Shown: in pieces, positions 17,229 through 26,241 of the stretch
Numbering within the stretch: position 1 is the first letter of the stretch
Layout: each line of letters opens with the position of its first letter
Position numbers and translations under genes: made by a program
NCBI RefSeq assembly: GCF_900182595.1
Contig: NZ_FXTN01000012.1
Coordinates: 62,001-126,000, forward strand
Reading direction: 5' to 3'
Length of the DNA: 64,000 bases
Source: Pedobacter westerhofensis
Lineage (GTDB): Bacteria > Bacteroidota > Bacteroidia > Sphingobacteriales > Sphingobacteriaceae
The notes under the pieces: generated by a model
What the model was told of the DNA's origin: nothing
Database searches by the model: none
What the model saw: only the letters and a program-made list of their open reading frames with translations

Positions 17229-18518
17229 ATGGAGTTTCAAAACAGCCTCAATTTTGCAAAGGAACTGGATGCACAGGATCCGCTGCGATCGTTCCGGGAT
17301 GAATTTTTATTCCCGCAACAAAACGGTAAACCTTTTATTTATCTCTGCGGCAATTCCCTGGGCTTACAGCCCAAATCGGCGAGAGCAGTACTTAACAAGC
17401 AGCTCGATAACTGGCAGGATCTGGCAGTAGAGGGATGGTTTGAAGGCGAAACGCCATGGATGTACTATCATAAGGAACTGAAAAAACTGATGGCGCCCAT
17501 CGTCGGTGCCAGGGCAGAAGAAGTTTGCCCGATGAATACGCTTACCGTAAATCTTCATTTACTCATGGTGAGCTTTTACCGCCCTGATGAAAAAAAATAC
17601 AAGATTATAATGGAGGCCGGGGCTTTTCCTTCAGATCAGTACGCGCTGGAAAGCCAGGTCCGCTTTCATGGATTTGATCCTGCAGAGGCCATTATAGAAA
17701 TTGCGCCCAGAGCCGGAGAGTATACACTGCGGACAGAGGATATTACGCGGGCAATTGCAGACAATAAAGATGAACTGGCAATGGTGCTGTTTGGAGGTAT
17801 CAATTATTTTTCCGGTCAGTGGTTTGATATGGAGGCAATTACCAGGGCAGGACATGCGGCAGGTGCCATTGTAGGTTTTGACCTTGCACATGCTGCCGGC
17901 AATGTTCCCTTACAACTGCACGACTGGCAGGTGGATTTTGCCTGCTGGTGCACCTATAAATACCAGAACAGCGGCCCGGGTGGCATAGGTGCAATTTTTG
18001 TCCATGAAAAACATTTTGGCGATCAAGACATGAGTCGTTTTGCCGGATGGTGGGGATACCAGGAATCTATCCGTTTTAAAATGGAGAAAGGCTTTATTGC
18101 CGAACCGGGAGCGGATGGCTGGCAGGTAAGCTGCACACAGGTGATCCCGATGGCGCTCTATCATGCTTCGCTGCAAATCTTTGAAAAAGCCGGCTTTATG
18201 GAGCCCCTGCGCCGTAAAAGCCTGACCTTAACGGCTTATCTGCGATACGTGATCAGGGAGGTTAACCTGGCCATTGGCGACGAGCAATATCAGGTGATTA
18301 CGCCAGAAAATGATGATGCCCATGGTGCGCAGCTCTCTGTTATCGCAAAAGGGGATGCCAAAGCCATATTTAACAAGCTGGTGGAGAACAATGTGCTGGG
18401 CGACTGGCGCGAACCCAATGTAATTCGTTTTGGCCCTGCACCATTATACAATTCTTTTGAGGATATTTACCATACCGGCGAGCTGCTGCTGCAGCTGAGC
18501 AAAGCAGCAGCAATATGA
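17229..18518 (+). CDS. kynU: Kynureninase
   Basis: PLP enzyme that cleaves L-kynurenine to anthranilate and alanine (or 3-hydroxykynurenine to 3-hydroxyanthranilate) in tryptophan breakdown. I use the ATG at 17229; a TTG nine bases earlier is less likely. 429 residues. Visible are FIYLCGNSLGLQPKSA, the aspartate segment VGFDLAHAAGNVPL, and the PLP lysine, Lys244, in CTYKYQNSGPGGIGA. No other kynurenine-pathway gene lies in the window. The stop overlaps the next start as ATGA, so the bestrophin-like gene is translationally coupled. Confidence 0.95.
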   Translation: MEFQNSLNFAKELDAQDPLRSFRDEFLFPQQNGKPFIYLCGNSLGLQPKSARAVLNKQLDNWQDLAVEGWFEGETPWMYYHKELKKLMAPIVGARAEEVCPMNTLTVNLHLLMVSFYRPDEKKYKIIMEAGAFPSDQYALESQVRFHGFDPAEAIIEIAPRAGEYTLRTEDITRAIADNKDELAMVLFGGINYFSGQWFDMEAITRAGHAAGAIVGFDLAHAAGNVPLQLHDWQVDFACWCTYKYQNSGPGGIGAIFVHEKHFGDQDMSRFAGWWGYQESIRFKMEKGFIAEPGADGWQVSCTQVIPMALYHASLQIFEKAGFMEPLRRKSLTLTAYLRYVIREVNLAIGDEQYQVITPENDDAHGAQLSVIAKGDAKAIFNKLVENNVLGDWREPNVIRFGPAPLYNSFEDIYHTGELLLQLSKAAAI

Positions 18519-19375
18519 TCAACTACAATCCCAAAGCCTGGTTTACCTTTATCTTTCATATCCATAAGGCAGATACTTTTAGAAAATTATGGCCCCTCAT
18601 GCTGAGTGTGGGAGTGTTTTCTGGTCTTGTTGCCTTTCTGGAACTGCATTTCTTTAAACTTTCTGAAAGCAATTCAGTAAGCAATATCAATATGATGCAC
18701 AGTATTCTGGGCTTTGTGATCTCACTGCTGCTGGTTTTCCGCACCAATACATCATACGACAGGTGGTGGGAAGGAAGGCGCCTGCTTGGAGAGCTTACCA
18801 ATGTGAGCAGAAATCTGGCCATCAAGATTAAATCCCTTAAACTGGATCATGAAGAACATGAGTTTTTTACCTATGGCATTCCCAAATATGCCTTTGCTTT
18901 AAAGGAGCATCTCCGCGAGAAGCAATACTTTGGCAAAAACAGTTTCCTGATTGAAGTAGATGGCGGTAAGCATATCCCCAATCAGATCGCAGCAAGTTTG
19001 TCGGCCAGAATTTACGACTTAGCTGCCGCAGGCAAGCTATCAGGTGAACAGCTGATTATTCTCAGTGCCGACCTGAGCCGCTTTACAGATATCTGCGGAG
19101 GCTGTGAGCGGATAAAGAAAACACCGATTCCATTTTCATACAGTGCCTTTATCAAAAAATTCCTCTTCCTTTATGTGATCACTCTTCCTTTTGGATGGGT
19201 GTTCAGTCTGGGGTTTTTTGTGGTGCTGATTGTACCTTTTATCCTCTATGTATTAGCGAGTTTGGAGCTGATAGCTGAAGAAATAGAAGATCCCTTTGGA
19301 CATGATGCAAATGACCTTCCGGTGGATGACATCTGCAACAATATCGAGAAACACATCGGGGAGATCCTGGGCTGA
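18515..19375 (+). CDS. Bestrophin-family (UPF0187) membrane channel protein
   Basis: 286 residues. Early hydrophobic segments are LWPLMLSVGVFSGLVAFLEL and MMHSILGFVISLLLVF; the conserved FRTNTSYDRWWEGRRLLGEL follows, as in bacterial bestrophins, with LPFGWVFSLGFFVVLIVPFILY near the C-terminus and the EDPFGHDANDLPVDDI tail. Bacterial bestrophins form pentameric ion channels; some bacterial members conduct cations. It begins inside the kynU stop codon and ends in TGATG, shared with the next gene. Confidence 0.92.
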   Translation: MINYNPKAWFTFIFHIHKADTFRKLWPLMLSVGVFSGLVAFLELHFFKLSESNSVSNINMMHSILGFVISLLLVFRTNTSYDRWWEGRRLLGELTNVSRNLAIKIKSLKLDHEEHEFFTYGIPKYAFALKEHLREKQYFGKNSFLIEVDGGKHIPNQIAASLSARIYDLAAAGKLSGEQLIILSADLSRFTDICGGCERIKKTPIPFSYSAFIKKFLFLYVITLPFGWVFSLGFFVVLIVPFILYVLASLELIAEEIEDPFGHDANDLPVDDICNNIEKHIGEILG

Positions 19376-20280
19376 TGGTAAAGATTGCCTATCATGATCT
19401 GTACGCGCATCCGCTGCCCGAAGGGCACCGCTTCCCTATGCTTAAGTATGAACTGATCCCGGCGCAGCTGCTGCATGAGGGGGTGATTACGCAGGATAAT
19501 TTATTTGCCCCGGAACTGCTGCCCGAAGCAGAAGTACTGCGTTCACATGATCCTGCCTACTGGCAGCAGCTGAAAGACTTTACATTGCCGGCAAGGGAAC
19601 AGCGGAGGATAGGCTTTCCGCTGAATGCGCAATTGCTGGAAAGGGAGCTGAGGATTGCGCAGGGCACGATCGACGGCGCGATGTATGCAAGTCAGCACGG
19701 GATTGCTTTTAATGTAGCTGGCGGCACACATCATGCAGGGTCTGACTGGGGCGAAGGTTTCTGCATTCTGAACGACCAGGCTATTGCCGCCAATCATTTG
19801 ATAGCTAATCACATATATGATCGTATATTAATTATCGATTTAGATGTGCACCAGGGCAACGGTACGGCGGAGATGCTGCAGAATGAACCGCGCATTTTTA
19901 CATTTTCGATGCATGGCGAGAAGAACTTCCCCTTCAGAAAGGAAATTTCTGATCTGGATATTGGCCTGGACGAAGGTATTGAAGATGCCCGTTATCTTTC
20001 TATCCTGGAAGAAACATTACCACATTTATATGAACTGCACCAGCCGGAATTTGTCTTTTATCTTTCTGGCGTGGATGTTCTGGCTACAGACAAACTTGGA
20101 AAACTTGCCCTCAGCAAAGCCGGCTGCAGGGAGAGGGACAGGATGGTTTTCCAGTTTTGTAAAGATCATGCACTGCCGGTGCAGGTGAGTATGGGCGGAG
20201 GGTATTCCCCAGAAATCAGGGATATTGTGGATGCGCATTGCAATACCTATAAGGTGGGTATTGATCTGCTCGGTGATTAA
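19375..20280 (+). CDS. Histone-deacetylase-family zinc amidohydrolase
   Basis: 301 residues. The metal and catalytic motifs of the arginase/deacetylase fold are present: FNVAGGTHHAGSDWGEGFC (tandem His), IIDLDVHQGNGTAEML (zinc Asp and His) and the later GGGYSPEI. Bacterial members remove acetyl groups from small molecules such as polyamines or acetoin-related compounds, or from proteins. Start and stop are coupled to the bestrophin gene (TGATG). With kynU two genes upstream, the substrate could be an acylated aromatic amine; that is a guess. Confidence 0.9.
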   Translation: MVKIAYHDLYAHPLPEGHRFPMLKYELIPAQLLHEGVITQDNLFAPELLPEAEVLRSHDPAYWQQLKDFTLPAREQRRIGFPLNAQLLERELRIAQGTIDGAMYASQHGIAFNVAGGTHHAGSDWGEGFCILNDQAIAANHLIANHIYDRILIIDLDVHQGNGTAEMLQNEPRIFTFSMHGEKNFPFRKEISDLDIGLDEGIEDARYLSILEETLPHLYELHQPEFVFYLSGVDVLATDKLGKLALSKAGCRERDRMVFQFCKDHALPVQVSMGGGYSPEIRDIVDAHCNTYKVGIDLLGD

Positions 20281-20363
20281 ACACGTGCTGTTAGTTTTAC
20301 ACATTTGTTCCTTATCCAGATAATTTTGATGAGATTTATCGGTTCCAAACTGAATGATTGCTG

Positions 20364-22220
20364 ATGAAGATTGTTATTGCAGAAAAACCATCCGTTGCAC
20401 GGGAACTTGCCAAAGTATTTGGCGCAACGGCCAAAAAAGATGGATATATCGAGGGTAAAGGATATTCTTTTACCTGGGCATTTGGCCATCTGCTGCAACT
20501 GGCACCTCCGCAGGAATATGGCTTTATCGGTTGGAGAAGACAACATTTGCCTATGTTGCCTGCGAAATTCAAACTGGCAATCCGCAAGATCAAAACCAAA
20601 GATGGCTTTGTAGAGGATCCCGGGGTAAGGAAACAGCTGGATATTATCAAAAAGCTTTTTGATGAATCTACGGAGATCATCGTAGCAACGGATGCCGGGA
20701 GGGAAGGTGAACTGATTTTCCGTTACATCTATTACTTCCTGAAATGTAAAAAACCTTTCAAACGGCTGTGGATCTCATCACAAACTGATGAAGCAATCAA
20801 AGAAGGCTTCAGAAACCTTAAACCCGGCACTGATTACGACACTTTGTTCAACTCCGCACATTGCAGGTCGGAATCTGACTGGCTGGTAGGGATGAATGCC
20901 ACGCAGGCTCTAAGTATTTCTGCGGGTTCACGCTCGGTATTGTCGCTGGGCAGGGTACAGACCCCAACGCTGGCCATGATCTGCTCCAGGTATATAGAAA
21001 TCAAAAACTTTGTTCCACAGCTGTATTATCAGCTGGGCATTCAGCTTGATAAAGACGGACAGCTTTTTAAAGCGGTATCTGTTGCAAATTTTAACGTAAA
21101 GGAAGAAGCGCAGGCCCTATTTGATAAAATCGAAGATGTTCCTTCCGGATTTCCCAGGGGCGGGAGGATTCTTGATGTGGAAGCCAAGCCCAGAAAAGAA
21201 CCGCCGCCACTGCTGCACGACCTGAGCAGTTTGCAGCAGGAGGCCAATAAACGCAAGGGGTACACGGCCGACCAGACGCTGAACCTGTTACAGAACCTGT
21301 ATGAGAGCAAGCTGGTATCCTATCCGCGTACCGGAAGCAGGTATATCGGAGACGATGTTTTTGCGGGCGTGCCACAGCTGATTGCCCAACTGGCCTCGCA
21401 TCCCGATTTTGGGAAGTCGGCCGAGTTTCTACAGACCGTTCCGCTGAACAAAAGAAGTGTAAATGCAAAGAAGGTGACAGATCACCACGCTATACTGCCC
21501 ACCGGAGTTAGCCCTCAGGGACTGAGTTCAGACCGGCAGGCCGTTTATGATATGGTGGTTGCACGGATGCTGGAAGCGTTTCACCAGGAATGCGTAAAGG
21601 AAGTAACGAAAATCACGATTGAATCAGGCTCTGTATTTATTGCCAATGGAACAGTGATCCGATCTGCGGGATGGCGTTCTGTGCTGAATGATAAGGATGA
21701 AGAGAAAAAGGACGAGGACAACCCCTCGCTGCCAAAGGTAAAAAAAGGGGAGGAACTGCCGATTGTGGAAAAGGTTTTCCTTGAAAAACAGACCAAACCA
21801 AAATCATTATACAATGAGGCTTCATTGCTGAAGGCCCTCGAAACTTCGGGCAAAGAAATTGAAGATGAAGAGCTTCGTTATGCCATGAAAGACAGTGGAC
21901 TGGGCACTCCGGCTACACGGGCTTCGATTATTGAAACCCTGATTACCAGGGAATATATACAAAGGGAAAAAAGGAACCTGGTGCCCACACACAAAGGCCT
22001 CGCTGTGTATGATGTGGTAAAGGACCAAAAGATTGCACAGGCAGAGCTGACGGGCTCCTGGGAGAAACGGCTGGAAGAAATCCGTTCAGGTGCTTCTGTT
22101 ACAGATTTCAAGGCTGAGATCTCAGAATATACACGCGCGATCACCAATGAGCTGCTTGCCGCAGGAGCAGGCCTTGCTGCACGTCTGGAACCTAAAAAAG
22201 AGGATACCGCGACCGTGTAA
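20364..22220 (+). CDS. topB: DNA topoisomerase III (type IA)
   Basis: 618 residues from the ATG at 20364; an in-frame TTG six bases earlier is unlikely. TOPRIM motifs are VIAEKPSVAREL at the N-terminus and DAGREGELIFRYIYY. The catalytic Tyr320 sits in SYPRTGSRYIG. LGRVQTPTLAM and the C-terminal GTPATRASIIE are family signatures. It decatenates and relaxes single-stranded regions of DNA, often with a RecQ helicase; recQ is in this window but 30 kb away. It ends without the zinc-finger tail of topoisomerase I, as expected for TopB. An exact TAATTTTG lies at 20321-20328. Confidence 0.95.
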   Translation: MKIVIAEKPSVARELAKVFGATAKKDGYIEGKGYSFTWAFGHLLQLAPPQEYGFIGWRRQHLPMLPAKFKLAIRKIKTKDGFVEDPGVRKQLDIIKKLFDESTEIIVATDAGREGELIFRYIYYFLKCKKPFKRLWISSQTDEAIKEGFRNLKPGTDYDTLFNSAHCRSESDWLVGMNATQALSISAGSRSVLSLGRVQTPTLAMICSRYIEIKNFVPQLYYQLGIQLDKDGQLFKAVSVANFNVKEEAQALFDKIEDVPSGFPRGGRILDVEAKPRKEPPPLLHDLSSLQQEANKRKGYTADQTLNLLQNLYESKLVSYPRTGSRYIGDDVFAGVPQLIAQLASHPDFGKSAEFLQTVPLNKRSVNAKKVTDHHAILPTGVSPQGLSSDRQAVYDMVVARMLEAFHQECVKEVTKITIESGSVFIANGTVIRSAGWRSVLNDKDEEKKDEDNPSLPKVKKGEELPIVEKVFLEKQTKPKSLYNEASLLKALETSGKEIEDEELRYAMKDSGLGTPATRASIIETLITREYIQREKRNLVPTHKGLAVYDVVKDQKIAQAELTGSWEKRLEEIRSGASVTDFKAEISEYTRAITNELLAAGAGLAARLEPKKEDTATV

Positions 22221-22396
22221 CGACATTATTTCACAATAACTTTCCGGCTACCGCGTTTTAACATCTTCAAAAACACGGGTTTTGTTGCGGTGAAAAAATC
22301 CCAAAATAAACTTCTTATAAAGAATAAGTTAAGTTTTATCTGCCTTGTTCATCTTCTCTTAATTTTTTGTATTTTGTATACTCTAAAACTAAATTA

Positions 22397-23089
22397 ATGA
22401 ACCGCTATAAACATTATTCCTTCGATCTTTGGCTCACTTTAATCAAATCCAACCCCGATTTTAAACAGGAAAGGGCCAGGATCTTTCATGCCCGGTATAA
22501 CCCCCGGAATAAATCTTTTGCAGAAGTTGTTACAATTTTCCGGAACGTAGATCTAATGTGCAACAGTATCAATGAAAGAACCGGTAAGAATATCGATGCA
22601 GACGAAATGTACCTGATGGTGATCAGCATCCTGAACGATTATCATCCGGGATTTGCTGCTGTTGATACAGAAGCGTTATACATGGAAATGGAGGAGTTGT
22701 TATTCAATTATATGCCGCAGATCTATTGCGGAAACACAGCCGGTATTTTGCATACGCTGAAAGAGAATGCGTCAACAGTAAGCCTTCTGAGCAATACAGG
22801 TTTTATCAGGGGAGGAACGCTGCGAAAAGTACTGACAGCGCTGGAATTAGACCAGTACCTTGATTTTCAGCTGTATTCAGACGAAGTGCGGCTGTCTAAA
22901 CCCAATACTGAGTTTTTCCGGCTGATGCTGGATCAGGTAAACAGGGGGCGGCAGCACAATGAACTGGAACTGCATGAGATTGTCCACGTAGGCGACAATC
23001 CGGTGGCAGATATCCATGGTGCCAGCCTGCTGGGTATACACAGTATACTTATTAACTCAAATCATCAAACTATAACTTGTTTACAATGA
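22397..23089 (+). CDS. HAD-superfamily protein of the Ter operon
   Basis: 230 residues from the ATG at 22397. HAD motifs: I is SFDLWLTLI (nucleophile Asp), II is SLLSNTG, III is the Lys in RLSKPNTEF, and IV is HVGDNPVADIHGAS. The residue two after the nucleophile is Trp, where phosphatases have the acid/base Asp, so a standard phosphomonoesterase mechanism is doubtful. HAD and phosphoribosyltransferase-like proteins are known partners of TerD/TelA systems, proposed to make a nucleoside-like compound (Anantharaman, Iyer and Aravind). It is the first gene of the operon and its stop overlaps the next start as ATGA. Confidence 0.85.
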   Translation: MNRYKHYSFDLWLTLIKSNPDFKQERARIFHARYNPRNKSFAEVVTIFRNVDLMCNSINERTGKNIDADEMYLMVISILNDYHPGFAAVDTEALYMEMEELLFNYMPQIYCGNTAGILHTLKENASTVSLLSNTGFIRGGTLRKVLTALELDQYLDFQLYSDEVRLSKPNTEFFRLMLDQVNRGRQHNELELHEIVHVGDNPVADIHGASLLGIHSILINSNHQTITCLQ

Positions 23090-23925
23090 ATTTAACAAAA
23101 TCATATGCACTACATCAGATCCATCATGCAGAAGTATTTGGATTTGATCCCAACGCTTATTCAAGGTTTAAGTTTGGCGACGACCAGGTGGCAAAGGAAT
23201 TTGGGGAACAGCTGGCGGAGGGTTTTATCTCCGGCTATCTGCAGGATCATTTTATAGCTAATCAGATCGTGGTGATATCCAGTCCGTATTCTTTTATTCC
23301 TACCGCAACATTTGCCATGAAGAACTACTTTGTTCATCAGTTGAACCGCTGGCTGGCAGATCAGGGCGGATTGGTGGTGCAGGAAGCAAAGGTGCACCGG
23401 ACGATTACCTATAAGGAAGATTACGGGGCACTAAGCGCCGAAGAACGGATGAACCTGATTGGGAACGATTCATTTCACATTGACAAACACTTTCTGGATC
23501 ACAAAACACTGCTTTTTCTGGACGATATCAGGATCACGGGTAGTCATGAACGCATGATCCTCAGAATGGTAGAAGAGTTTCAGATGAAGAACGATATCCA
23601 TTTACTTTATTTTGCTGAACTTGCTAATAAGGATATTCACCCAAACGTAGAAAATTTGCTTAATTATCACCAGGTAAAATCTATATTTGATCTTGACGGG
23701 ATTGTCAAAAGTGGTTCTTTCTGTTTCAATACCAGGATTGTTAAATACATACTGAATGCTGATTTTAACAGTTTTTCTATATTTATTGCAAATCAAACAG
23801 AAGAATTTATCAATATGTTATATAATTTGGCGTTAGGAAATGGGTACCATACGATTGATGCCTATATACTCAACCTGAATTACATTAAAAATAAGATCAA
23901 TACTAAAAAATATAAATTGATATAA
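23086..23925 (+). CDS. Phosphoribosyltransferase-like protein of the Ter operon
   Basis: 279 residues from the ATG that overlaps the HAD stop. The segment TLLFLDDIRITGSHE matches the PRPP-binding motif of type I phosphoribosyltransferases (hydrophobics, DD, TG). Earlier, VVISSPYSFIPTATFAMKNYF resembles the N-terminal strand and loop. The last third is helical and unlike known PRTases. Its likely role is to attach or remove a ribose phosphate in the small-molecule branch of the Ter system. The substrate is unknown. Confidence 0.8.
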   Translation: MNLTKSYALHQIHHAEVFGFDPNAYSRFKFGDDQVAKEFGEQLAEGFISGYLQDHFIANQIVVISSPYSFIPTATFAMKNYFVHQLNRWLADQGGLVVQEAKVHRTITYKEDYGALSAEERMNLIGNDSFHIDKHFLDHKTLLFLDDIRITGSHERMILRMVEEFQMKNDIHLLYFAELANKDIHPNVENLLNYHQVKSIFDLDGIVKSGSFCFNTRIVKYILNADFNSFSIFIANQTEEFINMLYNLALGNGYHTIDAYILNLNYIKNKINTKKYKLI

Positions 23926-23927
23926 AA

Positions 23928-24482
23928 ATGGCTATAAACTTGCAAAAAGGGCAGCGTGAAAATCTGGATGCCCCTAAATTTACGATAGGACTGGGATGGG
24001 ACACAAACAGCTCTTCTACAGGCACCGATTTTGACCTTGATGCTTCCCTGTTTTTACTGGGCGATAACAAAAAGATTGTATCTGATGAACATTTCGTGTT
24101 TTATAATAACCTGATATCCCCGGACGGTTCAGTAGAACATACCGGTGATAACTTAACCGGTGACGGCGACGGGGATGATGAACAGGTAAAGGTAGACCTG
24201 TCAAAGATTGATGCCAAAGTTGCTGAGATCTGTATTGTGGTAACGATACACGAAGCTGAAGCGCGCAGACAGAACTTTGGACAGGTGAGAAATTCGTTCA
24301 TCCGTATTTTTGATGCCCTAACCAATCAGGAGATCCTGAAATACGAACTGGAAGAAGACTTTTCTATTGAAACTGCGGTAGAGTTTGGCAGGATTTACAA
24401 ACGCGAAGGAAAATGGAAATTTGAAGCTGTAGGCGTGGGAATGAAAGGTGGCCTGCAGGATTATTTAAATAAATATCAATAA
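23928..24482 (+). CDS. TerD-family calcium-binding stress protein, copy 1
   Basis: 184 residues, a single TerD domain. MAINLQKGQRENL opens the domain. The calcium ligands are seen in TDFDLDASLFLL and in the acidic loop TGDGDGDDEQVKVDL, then SFIRIFDALTNQEIL and the closing GKWKFEAVGVGM. TerD proteins bind Ca2+ and associate with the membrane in tellurite, phage and oxidative stress responses. It starts two bases after the PRTase-like gene and six before its paralogue. Confidence 0.95.
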   Translation: MAINLQKGQRENLDAPKFTIGLGWDTNSSSTGTDFDLDASLFLLGDNKKIVSDEHFVFYNNLISPDGSVEHTGDNLTGDGDGDDEQVKVDLSKIDAKVAEICIVVTIHEAEARRQNFGQVRNSFIRIFDALTNQEILKYELEEDFSIETAVEFGRIYKREGKWKFEAVGVGMKGGLQDYLNKYQ

Positions 24483-24488
24483 GTTGTT

Positions 24489-25103
24489 ATGGCAATTAAT
24501 CTTCAAAAAGGTCAACGGATCAGTCTTGAAAAGACTAACGGCACCAAATTACAGCAGGTTTGTGTAGGGATCAACTGGGGCGCAATTGAAAAGAAAGGCC
24601 TCTTTGGTTTTGGCTCTTCGAAAGTTGCGGTAGACCTCGACGCTAGTTGTGCAGTATACAGTGAAAGCAAACAGTTGATGGAGGTAGTTTACTTTGGTAA
24701 CCTGGCTTCCAAAGACGGCTCGATCAAACACAGTGGTGACGACCGTACCGGCGATACCGGCGGTGATGACGGTTTGGATAATGAAGTGATTACGGTAGAT
24801 TTATCAAGGCTTCCGGCTACGGCAGGTTATGTGGCTTTTGTGCTGAACAGCTTCCAGGGACAGGATTTTGCTTCGATCCCATTTGCCTCGATCCGGATCT
24901 ATGAAGGATCAGCAACCCGGGTAAATGAGGTGTTTGCTACGTACGACATTGCTCATGGCGCAGGTTTTGCGGGACATGTATCAATGGTACTGGGCGTGTT
25001 TTACAAAAAGAACGGGGAATGGAAGTTCAATGCCATCGGGGAACCTACCAAAGACAGAAAGCTTGAACAAACTGTGCAGACGGTTACACAAAGCTATTTA
25101 TAG
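24489..25103 (+). CDS. TerD-family calcium-binding stress protein, copy 2
   Basis: 204 residues. Shares MAINLQKGQR with copy 1 but has an insertion with FGFGSSKVAVDLDASC and an expanded acidic loop DDRTGDTGGDDGLDNEVITVDL, the Ca2+ site. FASIRIYEGS and GEWKFNAIGEP close the domain. The insertion makes it closer to the TerZ/TerX subfamily in shape. The two copies are diverged, so the duplication is old. TelA follows after 22 bases. Confidence 0.95.
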   Translation: MAINLQKGQRISLEKTNGTKLQQVCVGINWGAIEKKGLFGFGSSKVAVDLDASCAVYSESKQLMEVVYFGNLASKDGSIKHSGDDRTGDTGGDDGLDNEVITVDLSRLPATAGYVAFVLNSFQGQDFASIPFASIRIYEGSATRVNEVFATYDIAHGAGFAGHVSMVLGVFYKKNGEWKFNAIGEPTKDRKLEQTVQTVTQSYL

Positions 25104-25125
25104 TTTAGCATATTAAATTAGTATT

Positions 25126-26235
25126 ATGGAAACAAACGCTCTGGAGCCATCCAACAATATCCCTGAAAATGTTCCGGCAAAGCTGGATAAAGAAGGAAAT
25201 GTAGATATAACCAATCTTTCTCCGCAGGAGATATCAAAGTATAATGATCTCAATAAGTCACTGCAGCCCTCTGATGTAAATTCTATTCTGAATTATGGAG
25301 CGGATGCGCAGAATTCCATGGAAAAATACAGCAATGAATTTCTGGCCTCTGTACGCACTTATAACAGCGGCGATGTAGGCGGGCTGATCAATGAACTGCT
25401 GACGGAACTGAATTATATTGATGTGTCTGAACTGGAGCAGGGCGGCTTCAAATCCTTTATTGCCAAAATCCCGTTCCTGAAGAACCTGGTGGTGGATGTA
25501 AAAAAGCTGTTCCAGAAGTATGATGTAGTGGTAAACAATATTGATAAGATCACCAATAAGATCAAGGCAGGGCGACTAAACTCACTGAAGGATAACAGCT
25601 CTCTGCAGACCATGTTTGAGAGCAATGTAAACTATATTCATCAGATGGAAGAGCTGATTATTTCGGGTCAGCTGAAATACAATGAGCTGAGTATACAGCT
25701 TGCAGAAATGGAAGGGAGACCGGCCGACTTTGAAGATTATGAGATTGCCGATCTGCGCGATTTTGTAAGCAGGCTGGATAAGAGGCTGGCTGATATGAAG
25801 ATTGTACGTTTTATCATGATGCAGTCCCTTGCCCAGATCCGCCTGGTACAAAACAACAATACTTCTGTAGCAGAGAAAGCACAGTCTATCATTTCTACAA
25901 CTATTCCTGTCTGGAAAAACCAGCTGACGATCGCTGTAGCCTTACAGCGCCAGAAAGCAAATGTAGAGATGCAGAAAAAGGTGAGCGATACCACTAATAC
26001 AATTCTGCAAAAAAACGCCGATATGCTGAAACAAAACAGTATCGATGTGGCTAAGGAGAATGAAAAAACTGTCGTATCTTTGGAAACGCTTAAAATGACT
26101 ACCGCTTCGCTGATTTCCACATTGGATGAAGTGAAAAAGATTCATGAAGAGGGAGAGAAGAGCAGAAGGGTACTGGATACTGAATTGAAAAACCTGGAAA
26201 CTGAGCTCAAGAAAAACGTTACGCAGGTTAAATAG
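25126..26235 (+). CDS. TelA/KlaA-type toxic anion resistance protein
   Basis: 369 residues, soluble and highly helical with long coiled coils. The order matches TelA: NDLNKSLQPSDVNSILNYGADAQNSM at the N-terminus, GGLINELLTELNYIDV, the central FIAKIPFLKNLVVDVKKLFQKYD, then MQSLAQIRLVQNNN, TTIPVWKNQLTIAVALQRQ and a coiled-coil tail. TelA is linked to tellurite and other stress resistance and appears with TerD genes; its biochemical activity is not settled. A six-base gap precedes the last gene of the operon. Confidence 0.92.
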   Translation: METNALEPSNNIPENVPAKLDKEGNVDITNLSPQEISKYNDLNKSLQPSDVNSILNYGADAQNSMEKYSNEFLASVRTYNSGDVGGLINELLTELNYIDVSELEQGGFKSFIAKIPFLKNLVVDVKKLFQKYDVVVNNIDKITNKIKAGRLNSLKDNSSLQTMFESNVNYIHQMEELIISGQLKYNELSIQLAEMEGRPADFEDYEIADLRDFVSRLDKRLADMKIVRFIMMQSLAQIRLVQNNNTSVAEKAQSIISTTIPVWKNQLTIAVALQRQKANVEMQKKVSDTTNTILQKNADMLKQNSIDVAKENEKTVVSLETLKMTTASLISTLDEVKKIHEEGEKSRRVLDTELKNLETELKKNVTQVK

Positions 26236-26241
26236 TAAAGG

